64,000 nt of DNA, taken from the NCBI GenBank assembly GCA_041402125.1, contig JAWKSY010000013.1, positions 1 through 64,000 on the forward strand, in the 5' to 3' direction. The position numbers and the translations under genes were made by a program. How positions within the stretch are numbered: position 1 is the first letter of the stretch; every line of letters begins with the position of its first letter. The notes beneath the pieces were generated by a model, which worked only from the letters and a program-made list of their open reading frames with translations, had not been told where the DNA came from and ran no database searches. The stretch comes from JAWKSY01 sp041402125. GTDB lineage: Bacteria; Planctomycetota; GCA-002687715; DRQF01. Shown here one piece after another: positions 23,466-32,449 of the stretch.

Positions 23466-25037
23466 TTGAGCGTCGCCCAGCGATATCACGACGCGACGAA
23501 GTACGCCCCCGAGACGATCGCCGACCATCCGGGCCTCGACTGGGGCGCGCGGCCGCCGCTCTTCAAGGGCTACTGTTCCGACGCCTGCATCGAGCTGGGC
23601 GAGCGGCTGCTGATCACGCGCTGCGCCGAGACCGGCGGGCCGGTGCTCGCCGCCGACCGCCTCGACGGCCGCGTCGGCCTGGGCGAGATCTCGACCGCCC
23701 TCCTCCACACCTACGGCATCACCGCGATGATGAAGGACGGCGAGGAAGAGCACTACTTCCGCGCCGCGCCCTCGGCCGGGGCCCTCTATCCGAACGAGCT
23801 CTACCTCGCGGTGCGCGACACCCCCGACCTGCCGGACGGGCTCTACCACTATCGGGTCCTCGACCATGCCCTCGTCCCCGTCTGCGAGGGCGACTACTGG
23901 GACGATCTCGAGGTCCGGTTCTTCGAGCATCCGGCGATCTCGCGGTCGCGCTGCGTCGTCATCCTCACCGGCATCTTCGAGCGCTCGGCCTGGCGGTACC
24001 GCGAGCGCGGCTACCGTCGCGTCCTGCTCGACAGCGGACACGTCCTCGGCAACCTCGTCCGGATCTCCGAGGCGCTCGAGATCGACGCCCAGGTCCTCGG
24101 CGGATTCGACGACGACGGCCTGGCACAGCTCCTGTGGCTCGACCCCGCGCGCGAGGCCCCGCTCTGCGCGGTCGCGTTGCTGGACCGGGGCCAGAGACGA
24201 TGGCCCTCGGTCGCGCTCGCCTCGGACGCCGGACCGGACGCCGCCTGGGACTTCCGGTCGCTGCACGCCGCGGGCAAGACCGCCGCGGCCCGCGCGAGTC
24301 GCGACTGTCGCGACGAGGACTGCGGCCACGGGCCCTCGCGTCCCCTCCCCGGCGGCGCCCGGGAACCGGAAGCCCGGACCGGACCGAGCCCGCGGCCGGC
24401 GAAGTGCGGCGGCATCGCGCTGATCCCGGACGAACCCTTCGACTGGAAGACGCGCCTGAGCGCCGCGATCCTCCTCCGCCGCTCGGCGCGCTGCTTCCAG
24501 CGGACGCCCGTTCCGCGCGATGCCCTGGCCACCGTCCTCGACGCGGGCTTCGACGCGCTGCGCGACGGCGGCTCGCGGCCGGGCGCCGAGAGCGGTCTGC
24601 TCGATCCCGCGATGCTCGAGACCTGGGTCGCGGTGCAACGCGTCGAGGGGCTCGACGAGGGTCTCTACCGGTACGACCCGCGCGAGCGACGCCTCGTGGT
24701 GCAGCGGGCCGGGTCCCACGAGCGCGCCTGCTGCCACATCGCTCTCGGCCAGGACGTCGCCATCGACGCCGCCTTCAGCGTCTTCATGACGGCGCGGCTC
24801 GGCTGCGTCGTCGAGCGCTACGGCGAGCGCGGCTACCGCTACCTGGGGCTCGACGCCGGTCACCTCGGCGAGCGCCTCATCCTGGCCGCGGTCCAGGCCG
24901 GGGTCGGCGCCACGGGCATCGGGGGCTACTTCGACGACGAGGTGAACCGGCTCTTCCGCCTCGAGCCCGACCGCGCCGTCATCTACATGGTCTGCTTCGG
25001 CGCCATCCCCCCCGAGCACCGCGTCTCCTTCGACTGA
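23466..25037 (+). CDS. Tandem SagB/nitroreductase-type oxidoreductase
   Basis: Flavin-dependent nitroreductase-fold protein of the SagB/ThcOx type, 523 residues. The first copy (about 50-270) has FRAAPSAGALYPNELYLAV, the typical SagB substrate/FMN block, and LLDSGHVLGNLVRISEAL. The second copy (about 320-520) starts RLSAAILLRRSARCFQRTPV and ends with YLGLDAGHLGERLILAAVQAGVGATGIGGYFDDEVNRLF. The two copies are joined by a Cys-containing linker (CRDEDCGHG). Nitroreductases usually work as dimers, so this chain may form a self-contained pseudo-dimer. The start is TTG at 23466, 11 nt after GGAGGAGAG. No azole-peptide precursor or cyclodehydratase gene lies nearby, so a role in peptide azole oxidation is not supported here. 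Confidence 0.85.
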   Translation: MSVAQRYHDATKYAPETIADHPGLDWGARPPLFKGYCSDACIELGERLLITRCAETGGPVLAADRLDGRVGLGEISTALLHTYGITAMMKDGEEEHYFRAAPSAGALYPNELYLAVRDTPDLPDGLYHYRVLDHALVPVCEGDYWDDLEVRFFEHPAISRSRCVVILTGIFERSAWRYRERGYRRVLLDSGHVLGNLVRISEALEIDAQVLGGFDDDGLAQLLWLDPAREAPLCAVALLDRGQRRWPSVALASDAGPDAAWDFRSLHAAGKTAAARASRDCRDEDCGHGPSRPLPGGAREPEARTGPSPRPAKCGGIALIPDEPFDWKTRLSAAILLRRSARCFQRTPVPRDALATVLDAGFDALRDGGSRPGAESGLLDPAMLETWVAVQRVEGLDEGLYRYDPRERRLVVQRAGSHERACCHIALGQDVAIDAAFSVFMTARLGCVVERYGERGYRYLGLDAGHLGERLILAAVQAGVGATGIGGYFDDEVNRLFRLEPDRAVIYMVCFGAIPPEHRVSFD

Positions 25038-25376
25038 CGCCGCCCCCCCGGGTCGAGAGACACGCACGACGTCGGGCACCCGGGACGAATCCTGCGAGGG
25101 CGAGCGTCGAGTGCCCGCCGCGACCTGAAGAGAGGCACCTCGATCGACCGGGACGGTGCGCCCACCCCGCGCGACCGGGCGTCGTGTTCGCGCCGCGACC
25201 CGGAGAGTCACCCCACGGGTGACCCGCGACCATGAGCGCCCCCCGAGCCGTCGAGACGAGTCGCGACCTCGTTCCGGGGCGCCGCGAAGCCATGCGACTC
25301 CGCTCGTGCCTCCGGCTCTCGCCCTTGTCAGACTGCCGTCGGTCGCAGGACCCGCTCCCTCCGAGATCCGACGCCC
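25038..25376. other. 339-nt intergenic gap
   Basis: No supported coding frame. It contains a 6-bp hairpin, GTCACC/GGTGAC, at 25207-25223, and a TTGTCA hexamer near 25325 with no convincing -10 partner. It probably holds the promoter of the EamA transporter gene. Confidence 0.4.
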
Positions 25377-26351
25377 ATGACGAGTTCCCGACCGGCTCCG
25401 GTCGCCCTTCCCACCCGATTTCCGCCGGCCGATGCCGACCCGAACGCGCCCTCGCGCGCCGCATGGTTCGCGCTGATCGCGGTGCAGATCCTCTTCGCCA
25501 CCTTTCCGGTGGCGGGGAAGATCGCCTTCGAGGGCATGCTCCCGATGACGGTGGCCATGTGGCGCGTGGCCGTCGGTGCCCCCGTGTTCCTGCTGCTCGC
25601 CTGGCGGCGCTGGGGACGGGGCGTGATGCTCCCCGTGCGCGATCTCGCCTTCATCTTCTGGCTGAGCCTGCTCGGCATCACCTTCAATCAGGTGCTGTTC
25701 ATCCGGGGGCTCTCGCTCTCGACCGCGACGAACGCCGGTCTGCTGATGCCCATCATCCCCTCGGCGACCTACGGCTTCGCGCTGCTGCTCGGCCGCGAGA
25801 GCTTCCGGCTGCGACGCGTGGGGGGCCTGGTGGCCGCGACGGCCGGGATCGCGGCGCTCTTCCTCGAGCGCGGCGCCGACGTCGGCGGCGACACCTGGCG
25901 CGGCGACCTGATGATGGTCGGCAACACCTTCTGCTACGCGCTGTACATCGTCCAGGCAAAACCGCTGCTGGCCCGCGTGCCGCCGCTCGTCTTCACCTTC
26001 TGGGTGTTCTTCTTCGGGGCACTCTGCATCCCGGCGCTGGCCGGCGACGCGCCCTTCGTGCCGGAGTCGGCGAGCCCGCGGTCCTGGCTCGCGCTGCTCT
26101 GGATCGTGGCCTTCCCCTCGATCATCGCCTACCTCCTCAACCTCTACGCGCTGAAGCGCATCGAGGCCTCGATCGTCGGCGTCTTCGTCTGCCTCCAGCC
26201 GCTGGTCTCGCTGGCGGGGGCGCACCTCGTCCTCGGCGAGCCGCTGCGCCCGATCATCTTCGTGACCGCGCCGCTGGTCCTGCTCGGCGTGTGGCTCGTG
26301 ACCGGCGCGCGCCTCTCGACGCTCCTCCGCCGCCTCCGCGGCCCGAAATGA
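25377..26351 (+). CDS. EamA/DMT-family transporter
   Basis: Inner-membrane drug/metabolite transporter of the EamA (RhaT) family with about ten transmembrane helices in two five-helix repeats, 324 residues. Repeat one begins WFALIAVQILFATFPVAGKIAFEGMLP; repeat two begins RGDLMMVGNTFCYALYIVQAK. Motifs such as NQVLFIRGLSLSTATNAGLL and the late RIEASIVGVFVCLQPLVSLA are typical. The transported solute cannot be predicted. The gene starts at ATG 25377. Its stop codon TGA (26349-26351) is embedded in the left arm of the large palindrome that follows. Confidence 0.9.
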   Translation: MTSSRPAPVALPTRFPPADADPNAPSRAAWFALIAVQILFATFPVAGKIAFEGMLPMTVAMWRVAVGAPVFLLLAWRRWGRGVMLPVRDLAFIFWLSLLGITFNQVLFIRGLSLSTATNAGLLMPIIPSATYGFALLLGRESFRLRRVGGLVAATAGIAALFLERGADVGGDTWRGDLMMVGNTFCYALYIVQAKPLLARVPPLVFTFWVFFFGALCIPALAGDAPFVPESASPRSWLALLWIVAFPSIIAYLLNLYALKRIEASIVGVFVCLQPLVSLAGAHLVLGEPLRPIIFVTAPLVLLGVWLVTGARLSTLLRRLRGPK

Positions 26352-26382
26352 ATAAATGGGGTCTGACCCCATTTATTCATTT
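26346..26382. repeat. Perfect 18-bp-arm palindrome (core GGGGTCTGACCCC), copy 1
   Basis: The arms AAATGAATAAATGGGGTC and GACCCCATTTATTCATTT are exact complements around a single T. It lies between convergent genes, and its left arm includes the stop codon of the EamA gene. The GGGGTCTGACCCC core belongs to a type I recall as widespread REP-like elements. The A/T-rich outer arms stand out in this GC-rich sequence. It can also act as a two-way transcription terminator. Confidence 0.8.
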
Positions 26383-26393
26383 TGGGGCCATTC

Positions 26394-26425
26394 ATGAATA
26401 AAGGGGGTCTGACCCCTTCTATTCA
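26394..26425. repeat. Second, imperfect copy of the GGGGTCTGACCCC palindrome
   Basis: ATGAATAAAGGGGGTC, T, then GACCCCTTCTATTCA: the core and the outer TGAATA/TATTCA pair match copy 1, with mismatches between. It lies 11 nt after copy 1 and covers the TAG stop of the convergent CoA-binding gene (26419-26421). The pair resembles a two-unit REP cluster. Confidence 0.7.
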
Positions 26426-26814
26426 CGGAAGCCGAGGACGACGAGCAGGCAGGGGCCGGAGTGGATGACGTTGAGGCCCGCGGCCTCGGCGCGGGCGATC
26501 GCGGGCGCCGACTCGGCGCCCGGTTGCATCCAGAGCTGGCGGATGCCGAGGGCGATCGCCTCGTCCACGACGCGCTCGGTCACCGGCGGCGGCGTGATGA
26601 TGCTGACGCCGAGGTCGCTTCCGCCGACGTCGGTGAGGCTCGGGAAGGCGACGAGGCCCTCGATCTCGGTCTGTCGGGGATTCACGGGAACGACGGGGCG
26701 TCCGTTCTGCTGGTAGCAGCGGAGGACCTTGTTGCCGTACTTGTCCCGATCGACCGAGGCCCCCACCACCGCGAACCGGGGCGCCTCGAGGAAGGCCTTC
26801 ACGTCACCGGGCAT
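26419..26814 (-). CDS. CoA-binding domain protein (YccU type)
   Basis: Small Rossmann-fold CoA-binding protein of 131 residues, resembling the N-terminal domain of succinyl-CoA synthetase alpha. Visible pattern: FAVVGASVDRDKYGNKVLRCYQQNGRPVVPVNPRQTEI, with the nucleotide-binding GAS near residue 20, then ISIITPPPVT-like (VSIITPPPVT) and QLWMQPGAES. The family's biochemical role is not established. The chosen ATG at 26814 overlaps the end of hslO by 11 nt; an upstream in-frame ATG at 26838 is less likely. It is the last gene of the fadE-hslO group, and its stop codon lies inside a REP-like palindrome. Confidence 0.85.
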   Translation of the reverse strand: MPGDVKAFLEAPRFAVVGASVDRDKYGNKVLRCYQQNGRPVVPVNPRQTEIEGLVAFPSLTDVGGSDLGVSIITPPPVTERVVDEAIALGIRQLWMQPGAESAPAIARAEAAGLNVIHSGPCLLVVLGFRE

Positions 26815-27589
26815 CGTCGTTCTCCGGGTCGAGATCACGCGGGGTCACCGGCCAGCGCCGGCCGCAACGCGGACAGGTCACGACGACCTTGTCCTCGCCC
26901 CGGAAGAGCTCCTCGGGTCGATCGGACCAGGCGCCCGCGACGACCTCGACGATGCGCTCCTTCGTGCAGCCGCACTGGAACCAGAAGGCGCGGTCGTCGA
27001 GCGGACGGGCGGCCTCGAGGGCGCGGCGGGCCTCGTCGACGTCGAGCGCCTGGATCCAGTCGCGCGCGTCGGTCGGCAGGCTCGCCACCATCAGGTAGGT
27101 GTGCTCGTCGAGCTCGAAGAAGCGCTGCAGGGCCTGATCGGAGCGATCGGCGAACTGCTCGAAGACGAGCAGGACGTCGAGCCCCTCGACCTCGATCACG
27201 CTGCGGCGATCCTGACCCTGGCTCCGTCGCGTGTCGACGAAGAGGCGCGAGGTCTCGCCGGCGCGCACGCCGTCCGTGAAGACCCGACCGGTCACGCGGC
27301 GCTCGACGGTGTCGCCGGTCACGAAGAGGTTCATCGGCGGCGTCGCGACGTTGAGCGTCCAGGCGACGACCTCGTCCGTCGGACGGGAGGAGAGATAGAG
27401 GCTGGCCGCGCCGAGGAACTGGCGCATCATCAGCTCGCCGAGGGGGTCGGGCTCGACCCGCCAGAGCTTGGCGTGAGCCGCGAAGGCCGCCGCCATCTCG
27501 GACACGTCCACGCGCGCGATGATCGCCTCGTGGTCGTCGTCGATGAAGCGGTGAACCAGGGCGCAGCCCGGGGTCTGTTCGTCGGCCAT
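26804..27589 (-). CDS. hslO: Hsp33 family molecular chaperone
   Basis: Redox-switched holdase that protects proteins during oxidative stress, cytoplasmic, 261 residues. The C-terminal zinc switch is present: CxC at 206/208 (FQCGCTKER) and CxxC at 239/242 (VTCPRCGRRW). In the known family these four cysteines bind zinc when reduced and form disulfides on oxidation. The N-terminal domain is diverged but has the expected length. ATG 27589 has a strong GGAGGAGAGGC upstream. It starts 22 nt after fadE ends and overlaps the CoA-binding gene, so the three likely share a transcript. The identification rests mainly on the cysteine pattern and the overall plan. Confidence 0.82.
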   Translation of the reverse strand: MADEQTPGCALVHRFIDDDHEAIIARVDVSEMAAAFAAHAKLWRVEPDPLGELMMRQFLGAASLYLSSRPTDEVVAWTLNVATPPMNLFVTGDTVERRVTGRVFTDGVRAGETSRLFVDTRRSQGQDRRSVIEVEGLDVLLVFEQFADRSDQALQRFFELDEHTYLMVASLPTDARDWIQALDVDEARRALEAARPLDDRAFWFQCGCTKERIVEVVAGAWSDRPEELFRGEDKVVVTCPRCGRRWPVTPRDLDPENDDAR

Positions 27590-27611
27590 GCCTCTCCTCC
27601 TTCCCTCGGGA

Positions 27612-30044
27612 TCAGCCGCGCGGAGCCGCGTCCGTCGGAAGCGGGACGGCGCGACGGTAGTCGGCGAGCGGGAAGTCGTCCACCGCGATGGCGTCCTCGC
27701 GCGCCGCGACCGCGGCGCGGTACTCCTCGATCTCGTCCGCCCCGATCAACCCCTGTTCCATCGCGGGCTGCAGGAGCGCCTCGGGCCGGGCCTTCGCGAG
27801 CTTCCCCTCCTTGACGAAGGAGCGCAGCTTGCCCGCGATCTCGTCGGCGCGGGCGCCGAGCCGGTGCGCGCGCTCGAGCCGGTGCAGGGCCTCGCCCTCG
27901 ACGGTCGCGCAGAGTCCCTCGGTGAGGCGCTCCCGCTGCGCGGAGAGGGAGAGCGCGATGCGCGCGAGCTTGGCGCCGTCGTCGTCGCTCGGCGGCGCCC
28001 CCAGGGGGAAGGTCCGGAGGAAACCGGCGCCGACCGAGCGCAGGAGCCGCGCCGGCCCGCGCGCCGGGAAGTTCCGGATCGCGCCGAGGAGCGCCTCGTG
28101 CACGCGGTGGAAGAGAAGGTCGCAGGTCCAGCGGAGGATCGCTCGATCCTCGGCCGGCCGCCCCTCGGCCTCGAAGCGCCGCAGCACCGCGGCCGCGAGG
28201 TAGAGCCCCGAGAGTGCATCCGCCAGCCGCCCGGTCAGCTTCTCGCGGCGCTTGAGCGCCCCGCCGAGCGTGATCATGGCGACGTCCGCGACGAGCGCGA
28301 AGGTCGCCGAGGCCCGGGAGAGTCGGCGCCAGTAGCGCGCGGCGGGCCCGCCCACCGGGGCGAGCGCGAGCCACCCGCCGCTGAAGGCGAGCAGCTTCGC
28401 GCGGACCGCGTTGCGGAAGGTGTGGCCGGCGTGGCGGAAGAGGACGCGGTCGAAGGCCGCGACGTCGTCCTTCATCAGGGCCTCGAGCTCCGCGTGCGCG
28501 AAGGGATGGCAGCGCAGCGCGCCCTGGCCGAACACGATCATCGTGCGCGTGAGGATGTTCGCCCCCTCGACCGTGATCGGGATCGGCGCGGCCTGGTAGA
28601 GGTGCGCCAGCAGGTTCCGCGGTCCCCGGGAGATCCCGGCGCCGGCGGTGATGTCCATCCCGTCGTTGACGACGCGGCGCCAGCTCTCGGTGAGCTGGTA
28701 CTTGACGATCGCCGAGACGACGGAGGGCTTCTCGCCGGCATCGACGGCGCCGCAGGTGTAGGCGCGGGCCGCCTCCATCAGGTAGGCCTCGCCCACGATG
28801 CGCGCCAGCGGCTCCTCGATGCCCTCGAAGCGGCCGATCGGGAGCCCGAACTGGTGGCGCACGGCCGCGTAGGAACCGGCCGAACGCAGGGTCCGCTTCG
28901 CGACCGCGACGCAGGCGCCGGGCAGGGCGATGCCGCGACCCGCGCTCAGGGCCTCCATCAGCATCATCCAGCCCTTCCCCGCCATCGCGGGGCCGCCGAT
29001 GATCGCGTCGGCCGGGACGACGACGTCGCGTCCCTCGAGCGGCGAGTTGTAGAAGGGGACGCCGAGCGGGTCGTGCCGACTCGACACCTCGACGCCCGGG
29101 GTGTCCGTGGGGACGAGCGCGCAGGTGATGCCGGGATCGGCGCCCTGGCCGAGGATGTTCTCGGGATCGCGCAACTTGAAGGCCATTCCGATGATCGTCG
29201 AGACCGCGGAGAGGCTGCACCAGCGCTTCGTCCAGGTGAGCCGCAGCATCGGACGGCCGTCCTCGCCGCGGAACACCGTTCCCGTGGAGCCGAGCGCGCC
29301 CGCGTCCGATCCCGCCTTCGGCTCGGTCAGCGCGAAGCAGGGCATGTGCCGCCCGTCGGCGAGCATCGGCAGGAGCTCGTTCTTCTGCGCCTCGGTGCCG
29401 TAGAGGTGGAGGAGCTCGGCGGGCCCGAGCGAGTTGGGGATCATCACCGTCACGGAGAGCGGGAAGCTCCGCGACGCGAGGCGGTGGATCACCGCGCTCA
29501 GGGCGGAGGCCGAGAGCTCGCGACCGCCGTACCTCTTGGGGACGATGAGGCCGAAGAATCCCTCGCGCTTCAGGTAGCTCCAGACCTCGGGCGGGAAGTC
29601 GCCGTCGACGTGGGCCTGCCAGTCGTCGACCATCCGGCAGACCTCCTCGACGGGGCCCTCGAGGAAGGCCCGGTCCTCGTCGGTCAGCGAGGGATAGGGT
29701 TGCTCGAGCACGCGGCGGAGGCTCGGCTTGCCCCCGAACAGCTCGGCGTCCATCCAGACCGTGCCCGCCTCGAGGGCGACGCGCTCGGTCTCCGAGATCG
29801 ACGGCAGGAGACCCGCCGCCTTCATCCGGCGCGCCACCGGCGCGGTAAGGAGCCGGGCGCGGAGCGGGCGGACGTTGAAGAAGACCGCGACGAGACCGAA
29901 GGGGATCCAGATCCAGATCGGCGCGCCGACGAGCCAGAGGAGGGCCGCGCCGGCCGCGGTCCAGGCCCAGAGGGGCACGCCGACGAAGCCGAGCGCGAGC
30001 ACGGTCGCGAGGACCAGGAGGAGCCACCATTCGAAGGGAACCAT
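27612..30044 (-). CDS. fadE: Acyl-CoA dehydrogenase, FadE type
   Basis: FAD-dependent acyl-CoA dehydrogenase for the first step of fatty-acid beta-oxidation, 810 residues, close to the length of Escherichia coli FadE. An N-terminal membrane segment pair (WWLLLVLATVLALGFVGVPLWAW..., then IWIWIPFGLVAVFF) anchors it. The ACAD core shows CFALTEPKAGSDAGA, TWTKRWCSLSAVSTIIGMAFKL, GKGWMMLMEALSAGRGIALP and RHQFGLPIGRFEGIEEPLARI. A FadE-type C-terminal extension (DUF1974-like) runs to the end. I start at ATG 30044 with GGAGAG just upstream; the frame extends 27 codons further without support. It leads the fadE-hslO-CoA-binding group. No other beta-oxidation genes are in the window. Confidence 0.93.
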   Translation of the reverse strand: MVPFEWWLLLVLATVLALGFVGVPLWAWTAAGAALLWLVGAPIWIWIPFGLVAVFFNVRPLRARLLTAPVARRMKAAGLLPSISETERVALEAGTVWMDAELFGGKPSLRRVLEQPYPSLTDEDRAFLEGPVEEVCRMVDDWQAHVDGDFPPEVWSYLKREGFFGLIVPKRYGGRELSASALSAVIHRLASRSFPLSVTVMIPNSLGPAELLHLYGTEAQKNELLPMLADGRHMPCFALTEPKAGSDAGALGSTGTVFRGEDGRPMLRLTWTKRWCSLSAVSTIIGMAFKLRDPENILGQGADPGITCALVPTDTPGVEVSSRHDPLGVPFYNSPLEGRDVVVPADAIIGGPAMAGKGWMMLMEALSAGRGIALPGACVAVAKRTLRSAGSYAAVRHQFGLPIGRFEGIEEPLARIVGEAYLMEAARAYTCGAVDAGEKPSVVSAIVKYQLTESWRRVVNDGMDITAGAGISRGPRNLLAHLYQAAPIPITVEGANILTRTMIVFGQGALRCHPFAHAELEALMKDDVAAFDRVLFRHAGHTFRNAVRAKLLAFSGGWLALAPVGGPAARYWRRLSRASATFALVADVAMITLGGALKRREKLTGRLADALSGLYLAAAVLRRFEAEGRPAEDRAILRWTCDLLFHRVHEALLGAIRNFPARGPARLLRSVGAGFLRTFPLGAPPSDDDGAKLARIALSLSAQRERLTEGLCATVEGEALHRLERAHRLGARADEIAGKLRSFVKEGKLAKARPEALLQPAMEQGLIGADEIEEYRAAVAAREDAIAVDDFPLADYRRAVPLPTDAAPRG

Positions 30045-30309
30045 CGCGCTCTCCGCCGTCGGTTCGAGTCGCCCGGTCTCCCCCGCGGCGCGGGACGGCG
30101 GCGCAGACGCCGGCCGGGGCCGCAAGCTTCATGGGGGGCAGGGGTTTCCGATCACCACCGTCGACCGCACGACGGCGGGACCTGCCCGGGCACGGGGCGG
30201 CGCGACTTCCGGCGCCCCTCCCCGCCCCCTACTATCCTTCTCCGGGGCGGGTGACCACAAGCGATCCGCCGGAAGTCCTCTCGCCGCAAGACCCTGGGGA
30301 GACCGAACC

Positions 30310-31293
30310 ATGCGCGCCTGGCGCCTCGAGGATCGATCCGGCCCGACCGGACTCAGCCTGAGCGAACTCCCGGACCCCGTTCCCGGACCCCGCGATTGCC
30401 TCGTCGAGATCGCGGCCACCGCCCTCAATCGCGCCGACCTCCTGCAGACGCGCGGACACTACCCGGGACACGACGAGCCGGCCGCCGTCCCCGGGCTCGA
30501 GTTCTCGGGCCGCGTCCTCGAGGTCGGGTCGGAGGTGACCCGGTTCGGCCCCGGCGACGCGGTCATCGGCCTCGTCGCGGAAGGGGCCTGGGCGGAGCGG
30601 ATCGCGGTCCGCGAGGAACTCCTGCTCGCCCTTCCTCCCGCGGCCGACCTCGTCGCGGCCGGCGGGATCGCGGAGACGGCGCTGACCGTCCACGACGCTC
30701 TGCGCCGCCAGGGCGGCCTCGGCCCCGGCCGGACGGCTCTCGTGCACGCGGGGTCGTCGGGCATCGGGAGCGCGGCGCCGGCGATCGCACGGGAACTCGG
30801 CGCCCGGATCGCGCTGACCGTCTCCACGCGGAAGCGCGAGCTCGTGGCGACGCGCGGGGCCGATCTCCTGATCGACTACGAGACCGAGGACGTCCCGGCG
30901 CGCGTCCGCGAATGGACGGAGGGGCGCGGGGTCGACGTCGTCCTCGACACGCTCGGCGGCGGGGCCCTCGCCGACAACCAGCGCTGCCTGGCGCACCGGG
31001 GCACGATGGTCGTGATCGGCCTCCTCGCGGGCGCCCGCGGCGAGCTCGATCTCGGACGCCTCCTCACGGGCCGACAGCACCTGATCGGCAGCGTCCTCCG
31101 CTCCCGCTCCCTCGAGGAGAAGGCGGCGCTCGTCGCGGAGTTCGAGGCCGAACTGGGCGGGGCCCTCCGGGCCGGTCGCCTGGCGCCCCTCGTCGATTCC
31201 GTCCTCCCCTTCGCGCGGCTGCCCGAGGGCCTCGAGCGCATGCGTCGGCGCGAGCACTGCGGCAAGATCGTCGTCGACGTCGCCGGGAGCTGA
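30310..31293 (+). CDS. NAD(P)H quinone oxidoreductase (zinc-free MDR family, PIG3-like)
   Basis: Medium-chain dehydrogenase/reductase of the zinc-independent quinone oxidoreductase group, 327 residues. Visible: ATALNRADLLQTRGHYPG (about 36-53), PGLEFSGRVLEVG, the nucleotide-binding VHAGSSGIGSAAPAIARELGAR (about 140-161, GSSGIGS replacing the usual GxGxxG), VDVVLDTLGGGALADNQRCL and the C-terminal HCGKIVVDV. No catalytic-zinc cysteines or structural-zinc cysteine quartet are present. The start is ATG 30310, where family similarity begins; the open frame extends far upstream only as antisense to fadE. It is divergent from fadE with a 265-nt gap and 58 nt ahead of the adenosine deaminase gene. 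Confidence 0.9.
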   Translation: MRAWRLEDRSGPTGLSLSELPDPVPGPRDCLVEIAATALNRADLLQTRGHYPGHDEPAAVPGLEFSGRVLEVGSEVTRFGPGDAVIGLVAEGAWAERIAVREELLLALPPAADLVAAGGIAETALTVHDALRRQGGLGPGRTALVHAGSSGIGSAAPAIARELGARIALTVSTRKRELVATRGADLLIDYETEDVPARVREWTEGRGVDVVLDTLGGGALADNQRCLAHRGTMVVIGLLAGARGELDLGRLLTGRQHLIGSVLRSRSLEEKAALVAEFEAELGGALRAGRLAPLVDSVLPFARLPEGLERMRRREHCGKIVVDVAGS

Positions 31294-31351
31294 GGCCCCT
31301 CCCTTCGCGCTCCGCTTCGCCGGGAACCGCGCCGGCTGGTATCATCGGCCC

Positions 31352-32449
31352 ATGAACAGCCCCGCGCTCTCCCGCGACGTCATCCGTCGCATGCCCAAGA
31401 CCCTCCTCCACGACCACCTCGACGGCGGCCTGCGCCCGGCGACGATCATCGAGCTCGCCCGCGATCGCGACGTCACCGTCTCCACCGAGGACCCCGAGGC
31501 CCTCGCGGAGTGGTTCTTCCGCGGCGCGAACCGCGGCAATCTCGCCGAGTACCTCGAGGGCTTCGGCGTCACCTGCGGCCTCATGCAGGACGAGGAGGCG
31601 CTCGAGCGCGTCGCCTACGAGCTGATCGAGGACTACGCGGCGGACGGGATCGTCTACGCCGAGGTGCGCTTCGCGCCGGTGCTCCACGTCATGCGGGGGC
31701 TCAACCTCGAGCAGGTCATGTCCGCCGTGATCCGCGGTCTCGAGCGCGGCCGCGCCGACCACGGGGTCGAGTTCGCGCTGATCGTCTGCGCCCTGCGCAG
31801 CATGAGCCCCGAGATCTCGATGAAGTCGGCCGAGCTCGCCGTCGCCTTCCGCGACCGCGGCGCGGCGGGATTCGACCTCGCCGGCGACGAATCGGGCCAT
31901 CCGCCCAAGGACCACCTCGACGCCTTCCACTACTGCCAGCGCCAGAACTTCAACATCACGATCCACGCCGGCGAGGCCTTCGGCCAGGACAGCATCTGGC
32001 AGGCGCTCCAGTACTGCGGCGCGCATCGCATCGGCCACGGCACGCGCCTCATCGAGAACATGACCCTCGCCGGAGGCGAGGTCGCCTCGATGGGCACCCT
32101 CGCCCGCTACGTGCGCGATCACCGCATCCCGCTCGAGGTCTGCCTCTCGAGCAACGTCCACACCGGAGCGACGTCCTCGCTCGAGGAGCACCCCTTCCGT
32201 CACTACTGGACGAAGCGCTTCCGCGTCACCCTCAACACCGACAACCGCCTCATGTCGCGCACCACGATGACCGAGGAGTACGCGATCGCGCACGAGGTGT
32301 TCGGCCTCGATGCGTCCGACCTCGAGAAGGTCTCGATCAACGGCGCGAAGAGCGCCTTCGTCGACTACGACACGCGCTGCCGGATCATCTACGACCGCAT
32401 CAAGTCGGGCTTCGACGCGCTGCGCGAGAGCGGCGCGATCCCCCGTTGA
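31352..32449 (+). CDS. add: Adenosine deaminase
   Basis: Zinc hydrolase that converts adenosine or deoxyadenosine to inosine, purine salvage, 365 residues. Metal and catalytic motifs are complete: LLHDHLDGG (H20, H22), TIHAGEAFG (H205 and the catalytic Glu), RIGHGTRL (His about 228) and LNTDNRLMS (Asp about 298), with SSNVHTGA between. The HDHLDGGLRP form is typical of the Add group found in actinobacteria and related lineages. The start is ATG 31352. It follows the quinone oxidoreductase by 58 nt in the same direction. Upstream molybdo-flavoprotein genes could in principle also act on purines, but they are 25 kb away. Confidence 0.94.
   Translation: MNSPALSRDVIRRMPKTLLHDHLDGGLRPATIIELARDRDVTVSTEDPEALAEWFFRGANRGNLAEYLEGFGVTCGLMQDEEALERVAYELIEDYAADGIVYAEVRFAPVLHVMRGLNLEQVMSAVIRGLERGRADHGVEFALIVCALRSMSPEISMKSAELAVAFRDRGAAGFDLAGDESGHPPKDHLDAFHYCQRQNFNITIHAGEAFGQDSIWQALQYCGAHRIGHGTRLIENMTLAGGEVASMGTLARYVRDHRIPLEVCLSSNVHTGATSSLEEHPFRHYWTKRFRVTLNTDNRLMSRTTMTEEYAIAHEVFGLDASDLEKVSINGAKSAFVDYDTRCRIIYDRIKSGFDALRESGAIPR

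Noticed and set aside
23067..26372. 1101-codon open frame on the minus strand across three plus-strand genes
   Set aside because: It overlaps hydrolase, SagB and EamA genes that are all supported by motifs; the product looks like composition-driven noise.
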